From Rhodobacteraceae bacterium Alg238-R152 (GTDB lineage: Bacteria > Pseudomonadota > Alphaproteobacteria > Rhodobacterales > Rhodobacteraceae): a stretch of 64,000 nucleotides of DNA. Positions 18,364 to 26,969 of the stretch are shown one piece after another. The stretch covers positions 124,001-188,000 of the forward strand of contig UNRJ01000008.1 of assembly GCA_900537125.1 (NCBI GenBank). Direction: 5' to 3'. The translations under genes were made by a program, and so were the position numbers. The notes under the pieces were generated by a model, which was not told where the DNA came from, did not search any database, and saw only the letters and a program-made list of their open reading frames with translations. Numbering within the stretch: position 1 is the stretch's first letter; each line of letters opens with the position of its first letter.

Positions 18364-19716
18364 TTATGCGCCGTTGTTGCACTCGCCCAGGGATGCATCT
18401 GCACCGCCAAACATTGCGTGATCGGGGGCGTAGGTAACCTGCGCCGCTGGGGTAACTTCCACAACTTCCAGAAGGTCAAACTCGGATGTTGGGTTTTCTT
18501 TACCGCGCACAACCAGAACATCTTTGAAGCACTGGTGATCTTCGGCACGGTACAGTGTCTTACCGTTGCCCAGACCATCAAACTCAAAGCCTTCCAGAGC
18601 TTCAACCACGGCACATGGCGCAAACGAACCGGCACGGGTCACAGCATCTGCATACAGCAGGGTCTGAACGTAGCAGGTGTGTGCCGCCTGGGATGGCGGG
18701 AAGCCATACTTGGTGCCGAAGGATTTCACGAAGGCTTTGGAACCTTCATCCTGCAGCGACCAGTGCCAGTTGGTGGAGCCGTGGATGCCTTTAACGTTGG
18801 CGCCCGCACCTTTCGCCATCAGGCGAGAGTACAGAGGAACAACAATTTCGAAGTCTTTGCCATTCACGACTTTTTCGCGCAGACCAAACTGAACCGCGTT
18901 GGTCAGAGAGTTCACCATGTTGCCGCCGTAGTGGTTCAGAACCAGAACATCGGCGCCGGAGTTCAGAACCGGTGCGATGTAGGAGCTGAAGTCGGTCGAG
19001 GCTAGCGGGGTCAGCACGTTGTTGACGGTTTCCCAGCCAAGGGCCTCGGTTGCAGCCGCGATGGACTCCTGCTGGGTCCAGCCCCAGGTGTAGTCCGCAG
19101 TCAGGTGGTAGGCTTTACGATCGTCGCCGTAGATGTTCTTCAGAACTGGTGCCAGGGCAGCACCCGACATGTAGCCGTTGAAGAAGTGACGGAAACCGTT
19201 GGCCTTGCGGTCTTTACCGGTTGTGTCGTTGGAGTGTGTCAGGCCCGCCATGAAGATCACGCCAGCTTCCTGACACAGACCTTGAACAGCGATCGCCACG
19301 CCGGAGGAGGAGCCACCGGTGATCATGACAGCGCCGTCTTTTTCGATCATGGATTTGGCAGAAGCGCGCGCAGCGTCAGATTTGGTCTGCGTGTCGCCAG
19401 TGACATATTCGACTTTCTTGCCGAGGATGCCGTTGCCTTGCAGTTCTTTGGACGTGAAGGTGTTCAGCATGCCGCCGTCGCCTTCGCCGTTCAGGTGCTC
19501 AACAGCCAGTTTATAGGCGCGCAGTTCGTCAGCACCTTCGTCTGCATAGGCGCCGGTCTGTGGCACGTTGAAACCCAGAGTTACGGTGCCGCCAGTTGGG
19601 TCGTTTGTAAAGGCGTGGCCGCTCTGAGCTGTAAAGATGGTTGGCAGCGCCAAACCTGCGCCAGCGACGGCACCAGTTTTTAGTACGCCACGACGTGTGA
19701 AGTTGCTTTTGGACAT
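18364..19716 (-). CDS. ABC transporter substrate-binding protein, Tat-type signal
   Basis: 450 residues. The N-terminus has a twin-arginine signal (NFTRRGVLKTGAVAGAGLALP) and then a Peripla_BP_6-type domain (TVTLGFNVPQTGAYADEGADEL, KVEYVTGDTQTKSDAARASAKSM, ITGGSSSGVAIAVQGLCQEAGV). GGGAGG precedes the ATG. It would capture the substrate in the periplasm for LivHMGF. Homologues are usually annotated as urea or branched-chain amino acid binding; the acs gene at the end of this operon makes a short-chain carboxylate a better guess. Confidence 0.85.
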   Translation of the reverse strand: MSKSNFTRRGVLKTGAVAGAGLALPTIFTAQSGHAFTNDPTGGTVTLGFNVPQTGAYADEGADELRAYKLAVEHLNGEGDGGMLNTFTSKELQGNGILGKKVEYVTGDTQTKSDAARASAKSMIEKDGAVMITGGSSSGVAIAVQGLCQEAGVIFMAGLTHSNDTTGKDRKANGFRHFFNGYMSGAALAPVLKNIYGDDRKAYHLTADYTWGWTQQESIAAATEALGWETVNNVLTPLASTDFSSYIAPVLNSGADVLVLNHYGGNMVNSLTNAVQFGLREKVVNGKDFEIVVPLYSRLMAKGAGANVKGIHGSTNWHWSLQDEGSKAFVKSFGTKYGFPPSQAAHTCYVQTLLYADAVTRAGSFAPCAVVEALEGFEFDGLGNGKTLYRAEDHQCFKDVLVVRGKENPTSEFDLLEVVEVTPAAQVTYAPDHAMFGGADASLGECNNGA

Positions 19717-19890
19717 GTAATCCTCCCGTTATGTCAGTTGTGGCTTGGGCTCCTCTTCCCGCCCCACAGGCACTATTCGTGCAAAGCCATTATCGCGGCG
19801 CGTACGAAAATTTCGCAACAACTGCTTTCAAAGACACAATTTTTTTGTAAAGTAATTCGCATTGCTTTGCAGCATGATGTAAAGAAATTA

Positions 19891-19905
19891 TTCTGCGACG
19901 CAGAA
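19891..19905. promoter_or_regulatory. candidate operator, 15-bp palindrome
   Basis: TTCTGCG-A-CGCAGAA is a perfect palindrome 26 bp before the regulator start, inside the 215-bp divergent region shared with the substrate-binding-protein operon. Several TTTGTAAAG/CTTTGCA-like words lie just left of it. It could be the binding site of the adjacent ScfR-type regulator; this is inference from position and symmetry only. Confidence 0.4.
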
Positions 19906-19931
19906 AGAGGTTGAAACTGAGGGGAAAGCCA

Positions 19932-21233
19932 ATGGTCCAGCAAACCCTTGCGGGCACACGTATCCGAGAACGCCGCGTGATGGCGGGGTTGCGCCAAGCG
20001 GAACTTGCCAAGCAAGTTGGCATCTCCGGCAGCTACCTCAATCTGATTGAGCACAACCGTCGCAGAATCGGGGGGAAGCTGCTCAACGACATAGCTCAGG
20101 CGCTTAAAGTTGAACCCTCTTTGTTAAGCGAGGGTGCAGAAGCGGCACTGTTGTCCGCTTTGCGCGTGGCCGCAGCAGAAACTGAGACTGTGGCACCGGA
20201 ATTGGAGCGCGGGGATGAGTTTGCCGGTCGGTTCCCCGGCTGGGCGGCTCTGATTGCGGAGCAGCATCGACGCTTGCGCAGTCTGGAACACACAGCTGCC
20301 ACATTGACCGACCGGCTGACACATGACCCGCATCTCGCGACATCAGTGCACGAGATGTTGACCATGGTGACCGCCATCCGTTCTACCGCCGGAATTCTGG
20401 CCGATACCAAAGAAATTGAGCCAGAGTGGCGCAACCGATTTCACCGCAACTTGAATGAGGACAGTCTTCGGCTGGCTGAAGGCGCGGAACAACTGGTGGC
20501 CTATCTTGATGATGCGGGCGATGCCTCTGCCGGGCTCACACTTCCGCTGGAAGAAGTGGAAGCCATGTTGGGTGCCCATAAATTCCGATTTGATAGTCTG
20601 GCAAATGCAACGCAGGACAAATTGTCGACGTTTGTAGGCAATCAGGTGCAGCTGACCTCCGATGCTGCGCGGGACATGGCGATGACGGTTGTGCGGCAGC
20701 TGCGCGCAGATGCACGGCTGTTGTCGCTGGATATGCTGCAGCGGCAGCTGGAGGATGGTGTTGTGGACCCGGCGCGTATCGCGTCAGACATTGGGGTGCC
20801 GCTCAGTACCGTATTGCGGCGCCTGGCGGCAGTGTCTGACGACATGTTGCCGATGCCGTTAGGCCTAGTAATGTGTGACGCCTCTGGCACGCTTATGCTG
20901 CGCAAGCCGGTTGAGGGCTTTGCGATTCCGCGGTTCTCCGGGGCATGTGCGAAGTGGCCGTTGTTTCAAGCTTTGTCACGCCCGATGCAGGCTTTGCGGC
21001 AGACAGTGACGATGACGGGGCGAGATGCACGGCGGTTTGATTGCTATGCGGTGTCTGAGCCCATTGGAACAATCCAGCTCAATGTCGCCCCGCTCTATCA
21101 CAGCTATATGTTGATTGTGCCGCTCGAAGGAAGCGGGGAAACGGAGGCGGCCGTTGGGTCGACGTGTCGGGTGTGTCCTCTGGAGAAATGTGAGGGGCGG
21201 CGAGAGCCGTCTCTGTTGGCCGATGTTGGGTGA
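19932..21233 (+). CDS. XRE-family regulator of the short-chain fatty acyl (ScfR/RamB) type
   Basis: 433 residues from ATG 19932 (GGGGAAAG upstream). N-terminal helix-turn-helix of XRE type (IRERRVMAGLRQAELAKQVG, SGSYLNLIEHNRRRIG). The long C-terminal part carries the DUF2083-like domain ending in the Cys cluster CRVCPLEKCEGRREPS, which is characteristic of the RamB/ScfR family. Family members control acetate, propionate and glyoxylate-cycle genes. It is divergent from the liv-acs operon and upstream of the two-component genes, so it is a good candidate to regulate both. Confidence 0.8.
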   Translation: MVQQTLAGTRIRERRVMAGLRQAELAKQVGISGSYLNLIEHNRRRIGGKLLNDIAQALKVEPSLLSEGAEAALLSALRVAAAETETVAPELERGDEFAGRFPGWAALIAEQHRRLRSLEHTAATLTDRLTHDPHLATSVHEMLTMVTAIRSTAGILADTKEIEPEWRNRFHRNLNEDSLRLAEGAEQLVAYLDDAGDASAGLTLPLEEVEAMLGAHKFRFDSLANATQDKLSTFVGNQVQLTSDAARDMAMTVVRQLRADARLLSLDMLQRQLEDGVVDPARIASDIGVPLSTVLRRLAAVSDDMLPMPLGLVMCDASGTLMLRKPVEGFAIPRFSGACAKWPLFQALSRPMQALRQTVTMTGRDARRFDCYAVSEPIGTIQLNVAPLYHSYMLIVPLEGSGETEAAVGSTCRVCPLEKCEGRREPSLLADVG

Positions 21234-21314
21234 CGTGGGAAAATCTCTTTTCTTTTTGTGGGTGAGCGCTAAGAATGGCCTACCGCTTGTAGACTGTCGG
21301 GGAGGGGAGGCTGC

Positions 21315-21683
21315 ATGGGCAAAAATGTGCTAGTCATTGAAGATGAGCCAAACATCATCGAAGCAATCAGCTTCATTCTATCTCGTGACGGTTGGTCCGT
21401 CGCGACCCATTCCAATGGTCATGACGCCGTTGGTGTGGTTCAGGATGCGATGCCCGATCTGGTCATTTTGGATGTGATGCTGCCGGGAAAAAACGGTTTT
21501 GATATTCTGCGGGAACTGCGCGGCTCGGATGAAACACAGGGATTGCCGGTGTTGATGTTGACCGCCAAAGGGCAAGTCAAAGACCGTGAAATGGCCGCGC
21601 GCGCCGGAGCCAGCCGATTTATGACCAAGCCGTTTTCCAATGCCGAAGTGCTGGACGCCGTGCGTGAGCTGGTGGCCGGGTGA
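21315..21683 (+). CDS. single-domain response regulator
   Basis: 122 residues, receiver domain only. Conserved acidic pair Glu9-Asp10, phosphoacceptor Asp53 (LVILDVMLPGKNG), Thr (MLTAKGQ) and Lys (RFMTKPFS) are all present. There is no DNA-binding output domain. GGGGAGG precedes the ATG. The stop overlaps the GTG of the next gene, and the chain continues into the histidine kinase. It is therefore the probable partner of the CrbS-like kinase, acting by protein contact rather than by binding DNA. Confidence 0.92.
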   Translation: MGKNVLVIEDEPNIIEAISFILSRDGWSVATHSNGHDAVGVVQDAMPDLVILDVMLPGKNGFDILRELRGSDETQGLPVLMLTAKGQVKDREMAARAGASRFMTKPFSNAEVLDAVRELVAG

Positions 21684-21949
21684 CCGCCAAACACAACATT
21701 CCGTTTTTGGAACGTCAGAGTTATCGACGACGCAGGTTGATTGACACCATTCGCATGCTGCCTGTGATCGGCGCGGTTCTTTGGGCGGTGCCACTGCTAT
21801 GGCGGCGCACCCAAAATGGGGGAGAGGTCACAACCTCTGATGCGATCATCTACCTCTTCTGTGTCTGGCTGTTGCTTGTTGTGGCGGGTGGCTGGTTGGC
21901 GCGCACCCTCAAACGCAGCGATGCTGAGGAGACGGAGCGGGGGCGCTAA
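21680..21949 (+). CDS. small two-helix membrane protein between regulator and kinase
   Basis: 89 residues from a GTG start that overlaps the response-regulator stop; its own stop TAA shares a base with the kinase ATG. One segment spans MLPVIGAVLWAVPLLW and a second AIIYLFCVWLLLVVAGGWLA, with a basic N-terminus (RQSYRRRRLIDTIR) and a charged tail. I recognise no domain family. The double overlap forces translational coupling, so it is likely an accessory subunit of the sensor or transporter part. Confidence 0.75.
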   Translation: MTAKHNIPFLERQSYRRRRLIDTIRMLPVIGAVLWAVPLLWRRTQNGGEVTTSDAIIYLFCVWLLLVVAGGWLARTLKRSDAEETERGR

Positions 21950-24639
21950 TGGGTACGCTCAATATTCTTGTTGGCGTTTGTCTGGTCTATGTCGCCTTTC
22001 TCTTCCTTATAGCGTTTGCAGCGGAACGCGCGGCGCTGGAAGGCAAAGGTTCGTGGTTGCGCAGCCCGTTGATCTACACGCTGTCGCTGTCGATATACTG
22101 CACAGCCTGGACCTTCTACGGCGCAGTTGGCTATGCCGCGCGCTCGGGGTTGGAGTATCTAACGATTTACATTGGCCCATCCTTGGTGATGATCGGGTGG
22201 TGGTGGCTGCTGCGCAAATTGGTGCGTATCGGGCGCAGTCAGCGCATCACTTCGATTGCCGATCTGATCTCGTCGCGCTACGGCAAGTCAAACCTATTGG
22301 CGGTTGGTGTGACGGTGTTGGCGGTGATTGGCACCACACCCTATATCGCGCTGCAGTTGCAGTCCGTAACCATAAGTTTTGATGTTTTTTCAAGCGCCTA
22401 CGGTGCGGAATTAACGGAGTCAACGCGGGGCAGTAATGCGCTTTTGGTGGCCGCTGGGTTGGCTCTGTTCACCATTGTTTTTGGCACACGTAACCTTGAT
22501 GTGAACGAACGCCACCATGGGGTGGTGATCGCCGTGGCCGTGGAGGCCATCGTGAAATTGCTGGCGCTTTTGGCGGTGGGCATTTTTGTGGTCTGGGGAC
22601 TCGCGGGCGGCGTTGGCGACATGCTTGCGCGCATTGATGCCAGCGAGATTGGTCTGTGGCAGATGCGTGGCGACCGTTGGGCCACGTTGATATTCCTGTC
22701 GGGCGCGGCGTTTTTGTGCCTGCCACGCATGTTTCAGGTCATGGTGGTGGAGAACGAAGATGAAGATCACCTGCGGACCGCAAGCTGGGCGTTTCCAGCC
22801 TATTTGATGGTGATGAGCCTGTTTGTGGTGCCAATCGCCGTTGTCGGATTGGACCTTTTGCCTGCGGGCAGCAATCCGGATTTCTTTGTGCTGACCGTGC
22901 CTTTGGCGACCGGCAATGACGCTTTGGCGATGTTGAGTTTTCTGGGCGGCTTTTCAAGCGCCACTTCGATGGTGATTGTAGCCGCATTGGCGCTGTCGAC
23001 GATGGTGTCCAACCACATTGTGATGCCAATCTGGCTCAGTCTGCAGAGCGGCGGGGCGTCGGTGTCTGGTGATGTGCGGCATGTGGTGCTTCTGTCACGG
23101 CGGATCTCGATCGCGGGTGTGGTTTTTCTTGGCTATCTGTATTTCCGTCTGTCTGGTGGTGGTAGTGCGCTGGCCTCCATTGGGTTGATTTCTTTTGCCG
23201 GCGTGGCCCAATTTTTGCCGGTGCTAATCGGTGGGATCTTTTGGCGGGGGGCAACACGCACCGGCGCTTTTGTTGGACTGACGGTTGGGTTTCTGATCTG
23301 GGCCTACGCGCTGCTATTGCCAAGTTTTGGCGCTGGAATATTGGTGTCGGAAGCGACGCTTTCAAATGGGCCGTTTGGCTTTGGATGGCTGCGGCCGCAG
23401 GCGTTTTTTGGCATCACTGGCATGGACCCGCTGGTACATGCAGTGTTCTGGTCTACCTTGCTGAATACAATGAGTTTCTTCATCGCCTCCTTGATCGGTT
23501 TTCCATCGCCGTTAGAGCGGTTGCAAGGGGCGCAGTTTGTGAATGTGTTTGAGCACAGTTCCACGCCGCAAAGCTGGAGTGGGAGCCTGGCACAGACCGA
23601 AGATTTGATGGTGATGGCACAGCGCATCATTGGGGCAAGAGAAGCGCAGAACCTGTTTGAGCGGGAAGCCAAGCGGCAAGGTATGAGTGGGCTTTTGCCA
23701 GAGCCGTCGCCGGATTTTTTGCAACGGTTAGAGCGTGAGTTGGCGGGCTCGGTGGGGGCGGCGACGGCGCATGCGATGATTGGTCAGATCGTGGGGGGCG
23801 CGTCGGTATCGGTTGAAGACTTGATGGCTGTGGCGGATGAAACGGCGCAGATGATGGAGTATTCCAGCAAGTTGGAAGCAAAATCGGATGAGCAGGCGCG
23901 CACAGCACGGCAGCTGCGCCAGGCCAATGAAAAATTGACGCAGATTTCCGAACAGAAAGACAGCTTTCTCAGTCAAGTGAGCCACGAGCTGCGCACGCCT
24001 ATGACCTCGATCCGGGCATTTTCCGAAATTTTGCGTGACAGCGACCGGCTGAGTGAAGATGAAAAGACCAAATACAGCTCAATTATTCACGATGAGGCAT
24101 TGCGCCTGACGCGGTTGCTGGATGACTTATTGGACCTCAGTGTTTTGGAGAGTGGGCGCGTGAGCCTAAATCTGCAGAGCGGATCTTTGCAGGGTATATT
24201 GGATCACGCGGTGGCCAGTGCGTTGACCGGGGCAGGCGCCGCAAAAATGCCGGTGGCGCGCAATCGGCAACATGAAGCTGTGACCTTGCATACAGATCTG
24301 GACCGATTGAGCCAAGTGTTCATCAATCTCATTGGAAATGCACAGAAATACTGTGACGCGACCACACCCCGGTTGCGCATTGAAGTTGGCCGCAGTTCCG
24401 GCGCATTGGTGGTGGACTTCATCGACAATGGCAGTGGAATTCCCAAAACTGAGCAGGCGGTGATCTTTGAGAAGTTCTCCCGCACTGGCGAGCAGAAAGT
24501 CAAAGGCGCCGGGCTTGGACTGGCGATTTGCCGCGAGATCATGACGCGATTGGGAGGGGCCGTAGAATACTTGCCAGGCCAAGGTGGCGCTGCATTTCGG
24601 GTGACCCTGCCGGAGCAAGTGGCACTGGCGGCGCAATAA
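21949..24639 (+). CDS. CrbS-like sodium/solute symporter-histidine kinase
   Basis: 896 residues. Residues ~1-510 form a sodium:solute symporter domain of about 13 helices (YTLSLSIYCTAWTFYGAVGYAARSG, SISSRYGKS-like SRYGKSNL, FLGGFSSATSMVIVAALALSTMV). A short STAC-like linker (LERELAGSVGAATAHAMI) and a coiled coil follow. Then come HisKA with His679 (SQVSHELRTPM) and HATPase (LIGNAQKY, DNGSGIP, GAGLGLAICREI). This architecture matches CrbS-type sensors of the acetate switch that control acs. acs is nearby, which supports sensing or transport of a short-chain carboxylate. Confidence 0.9.
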   Translation: MGTLNILVGVCLVYVAFLFLIAFAAERAALEGKGSWLRSPLIYTLSLSIYCTAWTFYGAVGYAARSGLEYLTIYIGPSLVMIGWWWLLRKLVRIGRSQRITSIADLISSRYGKSNLLAVGVTVLAVIGTTPYIALQLQSVTISFDVFSSAYGAELTESTRGSNALLVAAGLALFTIVFGTRNLDVNERHHGVVIAVAVEAIVKLLALLAVGIFVVWGLAGGVGDMLARIDASEIGLWQMRGDRWATLIFLSGAAFLCLPRMFQVMVVENEDEDHLRTASWAFPAYLMVMSLFVVPIAVVGLDLLPAGSNPDFFVLTVPLATGNDALAMLSFLGGFSSATSMVIVAALALSTMVSNHIVMPIWLSLQSGGASVSGDVRHVVLLSRRISIAGVVFLGYLYFRLSGGGSALASIGLISFAGVAQFLPVLIGGIFWRGATRTGAFVGLTVGFLIWAYALLLPSFGAGILVSEATLSNGPFGFGWLRPQAFFGITGMDPLVHAVFWSTLLNTMSFFIASLIGFPSPLERLQGAQFVNVFEHSSTPQSWSGSLAQTEDLMVMAQRIIGAREAQNLFEREAKRQGMSGLLPEPSPDFLQRLERELAGSVGAATAHAMIGQIVGGASVSVEDLMAVADETAQMMEYSSKLEAKSDEQARTARQLRQANEKLTQISEQKDSFLSQVSHELRTPMTSIRAFSEILRDSDRLSEDEKTKYSSIIHDEALRLTRLLDDLLDLSVLESGRVSLNLQSGSLQGILDHAVASALTGAGAAKMPVARNRQHEAVTLHTDLDRLSQVFINLIGNAQKYCDATTPRLRIEVGRSSGALVVDFIDNGSGIPKTEQAVIFEKFSRTGEQKVKGAGLGLAICREIMTRLGGAVEYLPGQGGAAFRVTLPEQVALAAQ

Positions 24640-24739
24640 GCCTCTTTTCACCGGCTTTTTGGTGGTCTCGTAGAGGCTCTATTAACCTTATTGGGCGACA
24701 CCTGTCTTTCAAGGAGCCACAGACAGGGCAGATCCGGAT

Positions 24740-26032
24740 ATGAGTGAAACTCACACCACTTCCATTTTGAGACGCAAAGCTGCGGATGGGCGTACCGAGC
24801 ATCAGGCGCGCGCGATGACACCCAACAAGGCGTTGCGCCTTGGGCTCGCTTTGGCAGCTGAAAAAGGTATGGACTTGGCGCTGGATGTGACCGATGTGCG
24901 CCACGTGAAATTGCCACACCGCGCGCTTGAAGTGACGCTGGATAATGAGTCTTTGTTGGTTTTGCTTGAAGGGCAGAATGGAGAACCGGGCGCGCTGGCT
25001 GTTGATATGCAGGTGTTGGCCGGTCTGGTTGAATTTCAAACGCTCGGACAAGTTATTCCCAAACCTGTGAGCGATCGGGTGCCGACCAAAGTGGATGCGG
25101 CACTGATTACGCCGTTTCTGGAAGACGCTTTGGTGCGCTATGTGCGGATGCTGGCTGAGGAAGGTGACGCGCCGTATTGGCTGCAGCATTATAAATTTGG
25201 TGCCATGATGCAGAACACGCGCACCATGGCGTTGGCGATGACGGCGCAGGACTATCATATGTTTGTGCTCGACGTGAAACTGGAGCGCGGTAAGAAGACA
25301 GGCACCATGGCGTTGCTGTTCCCGGATGTACTGGTTCAGGTAAGTGAGCCTGAAGGCGCGACCGAAACCGATGCAGAGAAATTCCAGAATGGTGTGAAAG
25401 AAGCAAATACGCTGTTGAATGCGGTGGTGGGTAGGATCAGCTTGCCGATCGCGCAAATTCAGGCACTTCAGGTGGGGGAAACCTTGGCTTTGCCGGAAGA
25501 AGCGATGCAGAAGGCCAAGCTGGAAGCGCCAACCGGTGAGGAAATCGCCGAGGTCCGTATTGGGCAGTTGAACGGCATGCGAGCAGTATGTGTGCCAGGG
25601 CTTGTTGCTGTTGGAGCGCCAGAGGCGCCTGAGACCGATTTGGCGATGCCAGACATGCCTGGGATGGGAATGCCCGAATTGGGCGCGCCAGAAATGCCCG
25701 CCATGGAGATGCCGAGTCTGGACATGCCAAATATGGACATGCCGGCGATGGATGGCATGGAAGATTTGGGGGAAGATCTGCCGGGAATGGCGGAAATGCC
25801 TGCGTTGGATGGTGGCGGCTTGCCTGATCTAGGCGGCGACTTGCCGGACTTGGGCGGTGGCGATTTGCCAGATCTGGAACCCATGGGGGAGATGGGTGTT
25901 GGACTGGACGCGGACAACGGCGGCCTGGAAGATTTTAGCGGGCTGGATGATTTTGACGATCTGATCCAGTTGAGCAATGATGACATTGGGGACCCGGGCG
26001 CGCTGGCCGATCTTGACATGACCGGCAGCTGA
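24740..26032 (+). CDS. SpoA/FliM-FliN C-terminal domain protein with Met-Pro repeat tail
   Basis: 430 residues. The middle part (about 220-290) reads as a SpoA domain (LLNAVVGRISLPIAQIQAL, VGETLALPEEAM, EVRIGQLNGMRAVCV), as at the C-terminus of flagellar switch proteins. From about 295 the protein turns into irregular repeats of M-P-x-M/L (MPDMPGMGMPELG) and then G-x-DLPDLGG. No flagellar genes are nearby, so motor-switch function should not be assumed. The ~200 N-terminal residues are unassigned. A strong terminator follows. Confidence 0.65.
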   Translation: MSETHTTSILRRKAADGRTEHQARAMTPNKALRLGLALAAEKGMDLALDVTDVRHVKLPHRALEVTLDNESLLVLLEGQNGEPGALAVDMQVLAGLVEFQTLGQVIPKPVSDRVPTKVDAALITPFLEDALVRYVRMLAEEGDAPYWLQHYKFGAMMQNTRTMALAMTAQDYHMFVLDVKLERGKKTGTMALLFPDVLVQVSEPEGATETDAEKFQNGVKEANTLLNAVVGRISLPIAQIQALQVGETLALPEEAMQKAKLEAPTGEEIAEVRIGQLNGMRAVCVPGLVAVGAPEAPETDLAMPDMPGMGMPELGAPEMPAMEMPSLDMPNMDMPAMDGMEDLGEDLPGMAEMPALDGGGLPDLGGDLPDLGGGDLPDLEPMGEMGVGLDADNGGLEDFSGLDDFDDLIQLSNDDIGDPGALADLDMTGS

Positions 26033-26050
26033 CACAGTCCCATCAGACAC

Positions 26051-26083
26051 AAAAAGCCCCGCAATACATGCGGGGCTTTTTTG
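26051..26083. terminator. bidirectional terminator
   Basis: AAAAAGCCCCGCA / TGCGGGGCTTTTT, 13-base stem and five-base loop, between convergent genes, with A and T tracts on both sides. Confidence 0.9.
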
Positions 26084-26096
26084 TTCTGTCAGACCC

Positions 26097-26525
26097 TTAG
26101 CTCTGGTTCTTGAGCGCTTCCAAATGTGGCACCAGGCCGGAAACGTCATATCCCCCATTGGCAGCGGCGTTGACGATGTCGGCCACCTCCATCTCTTTGG
26201 CCTGTGATAAAGCCCAGCAGATTGTGGAACGCGTGCCGGATCGGCAGTAAGCCAGTACTTTGCCGTCACATCCTGCGGCGCTGTCACGTTGCAGCGCCTG
26301 ACGATCCGGGGTCATCGTGTCCATGGTCAATGGGTTGACCACATATTGCAGGCCTGCGGCTTCGGCGGCAGCGCGCATTGTCTCAGAATGCTGATCCTGG
26401 CCCACCTCGTTGTCGGGTCGGTTGTTGATGACAAGCCCAAAGCCGGCGTTGGCGAGGGCGGCAAAATCCGCCGCGTCAATTTGAGGCGCGGCAAAAAAAC
26501 GGTCGGTAATCTGACGAATATCCAT
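26097..26525 (-). CDS. TIGR01244-family sulfur transferase/phosphatase-like protein
   Basis: 142 residues. The fold is that of small Cys-dependent phosphatases/rhodanese-like proteins of the TIGR01244 family. The active-site loop is YCRSGTRS with Cys94, and FGLVINNRPDNE lies near the N-terminus. In other bacteria this domain is fused to or encoded beside a persulfide-dioxygenase-type metallo-beta-lactamase (Blh). Here both are present as separate genes with two YeeE/YedE halves between them, suggesting sulfide/persulfide detoxification. It starts 10 bp after the preceding gene's stop. Confidence 0.85.
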   Translation of the reverse strand: MDIRQITDRFFAAPQIDAADFAALANAGFGLVINNRPDNEVGQDQHSETMRAAAEAAGLQYVVNPLTMDTMTPDRQALQRDSAAGCDGKVLAYCRSGTRSTICWALSQAKEMEVADIVNAAANGGYDVSGLVPHLEALKNQS

Positions 26526-26534
26526 GGCGTTTTC

Positions 26535-26969
26535 TTACTCGGCGGGGACGGCGCTGTCCAGTTGCGCGCGCGCCATAGGGGCGATGGCCATACCAGCGAG
26601 CATCGCTGCAAAGAACACCCAGTGTGGCCAGCCGCCGTAGCTGAGCGAGGCGACCGCTGGACCCGGACAAAGACCGGCGAGACCCCAGCCAACGCCAAAC
26701 AGTACGGATCCCAGTACAAGGTTGCGGCCCAATTTGGGGTCTGATGGGGCGGGGAAGTCGCCCCCTACAACCGGTGTGCGACCTTTGGTGAAAACCCAAG
26801 CGATCGCCATGGGAAGGATCGCACCGCCCATAACAAAAGCCAATGTGGGGTCCCAATTGCCAAAGACATCGAGCCAGCCTTGTACTTTGGAGGTGTCGGT
26901 CATACCGGAGATGAACAAGCCTGCGCCAAACAGGCCACCTGCGATGAGGGCGAGAAGAATACGCGTCAT
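26535..26969 (-). CDS. YeeE/YedE half-transporter, C-terminal type (DUF6691)
   Basis: 144 residues from ATG 26969, which overlaps the stop of the upstream half (ATGA). Four membrane segments are visible, and the motif GWGLAGLCPGPAVASL carries the family's conserved Cys. Together with the partner encoded just upstream it would make one full YeeE/YedE (TsuA-like) permease for a reduced sulfur anion such as thiosulfate. The inner-membrane location is inferred from hydrophobicity. Confidence 0.85.
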   Translation of the reverse strand: MTRILLALIAGGLFGAGLFISGMTDTSKVQGWLDVFGNWDPTLAFVMGGAILPMAIAWVFTKGRTPVVGGDFPAPSDPKLGRNLVLGSVLFGVGWGLAGLCPGPAVASLSYGGWPHWVFFAAMLAGMAIAPMARAQLDSAVPAE

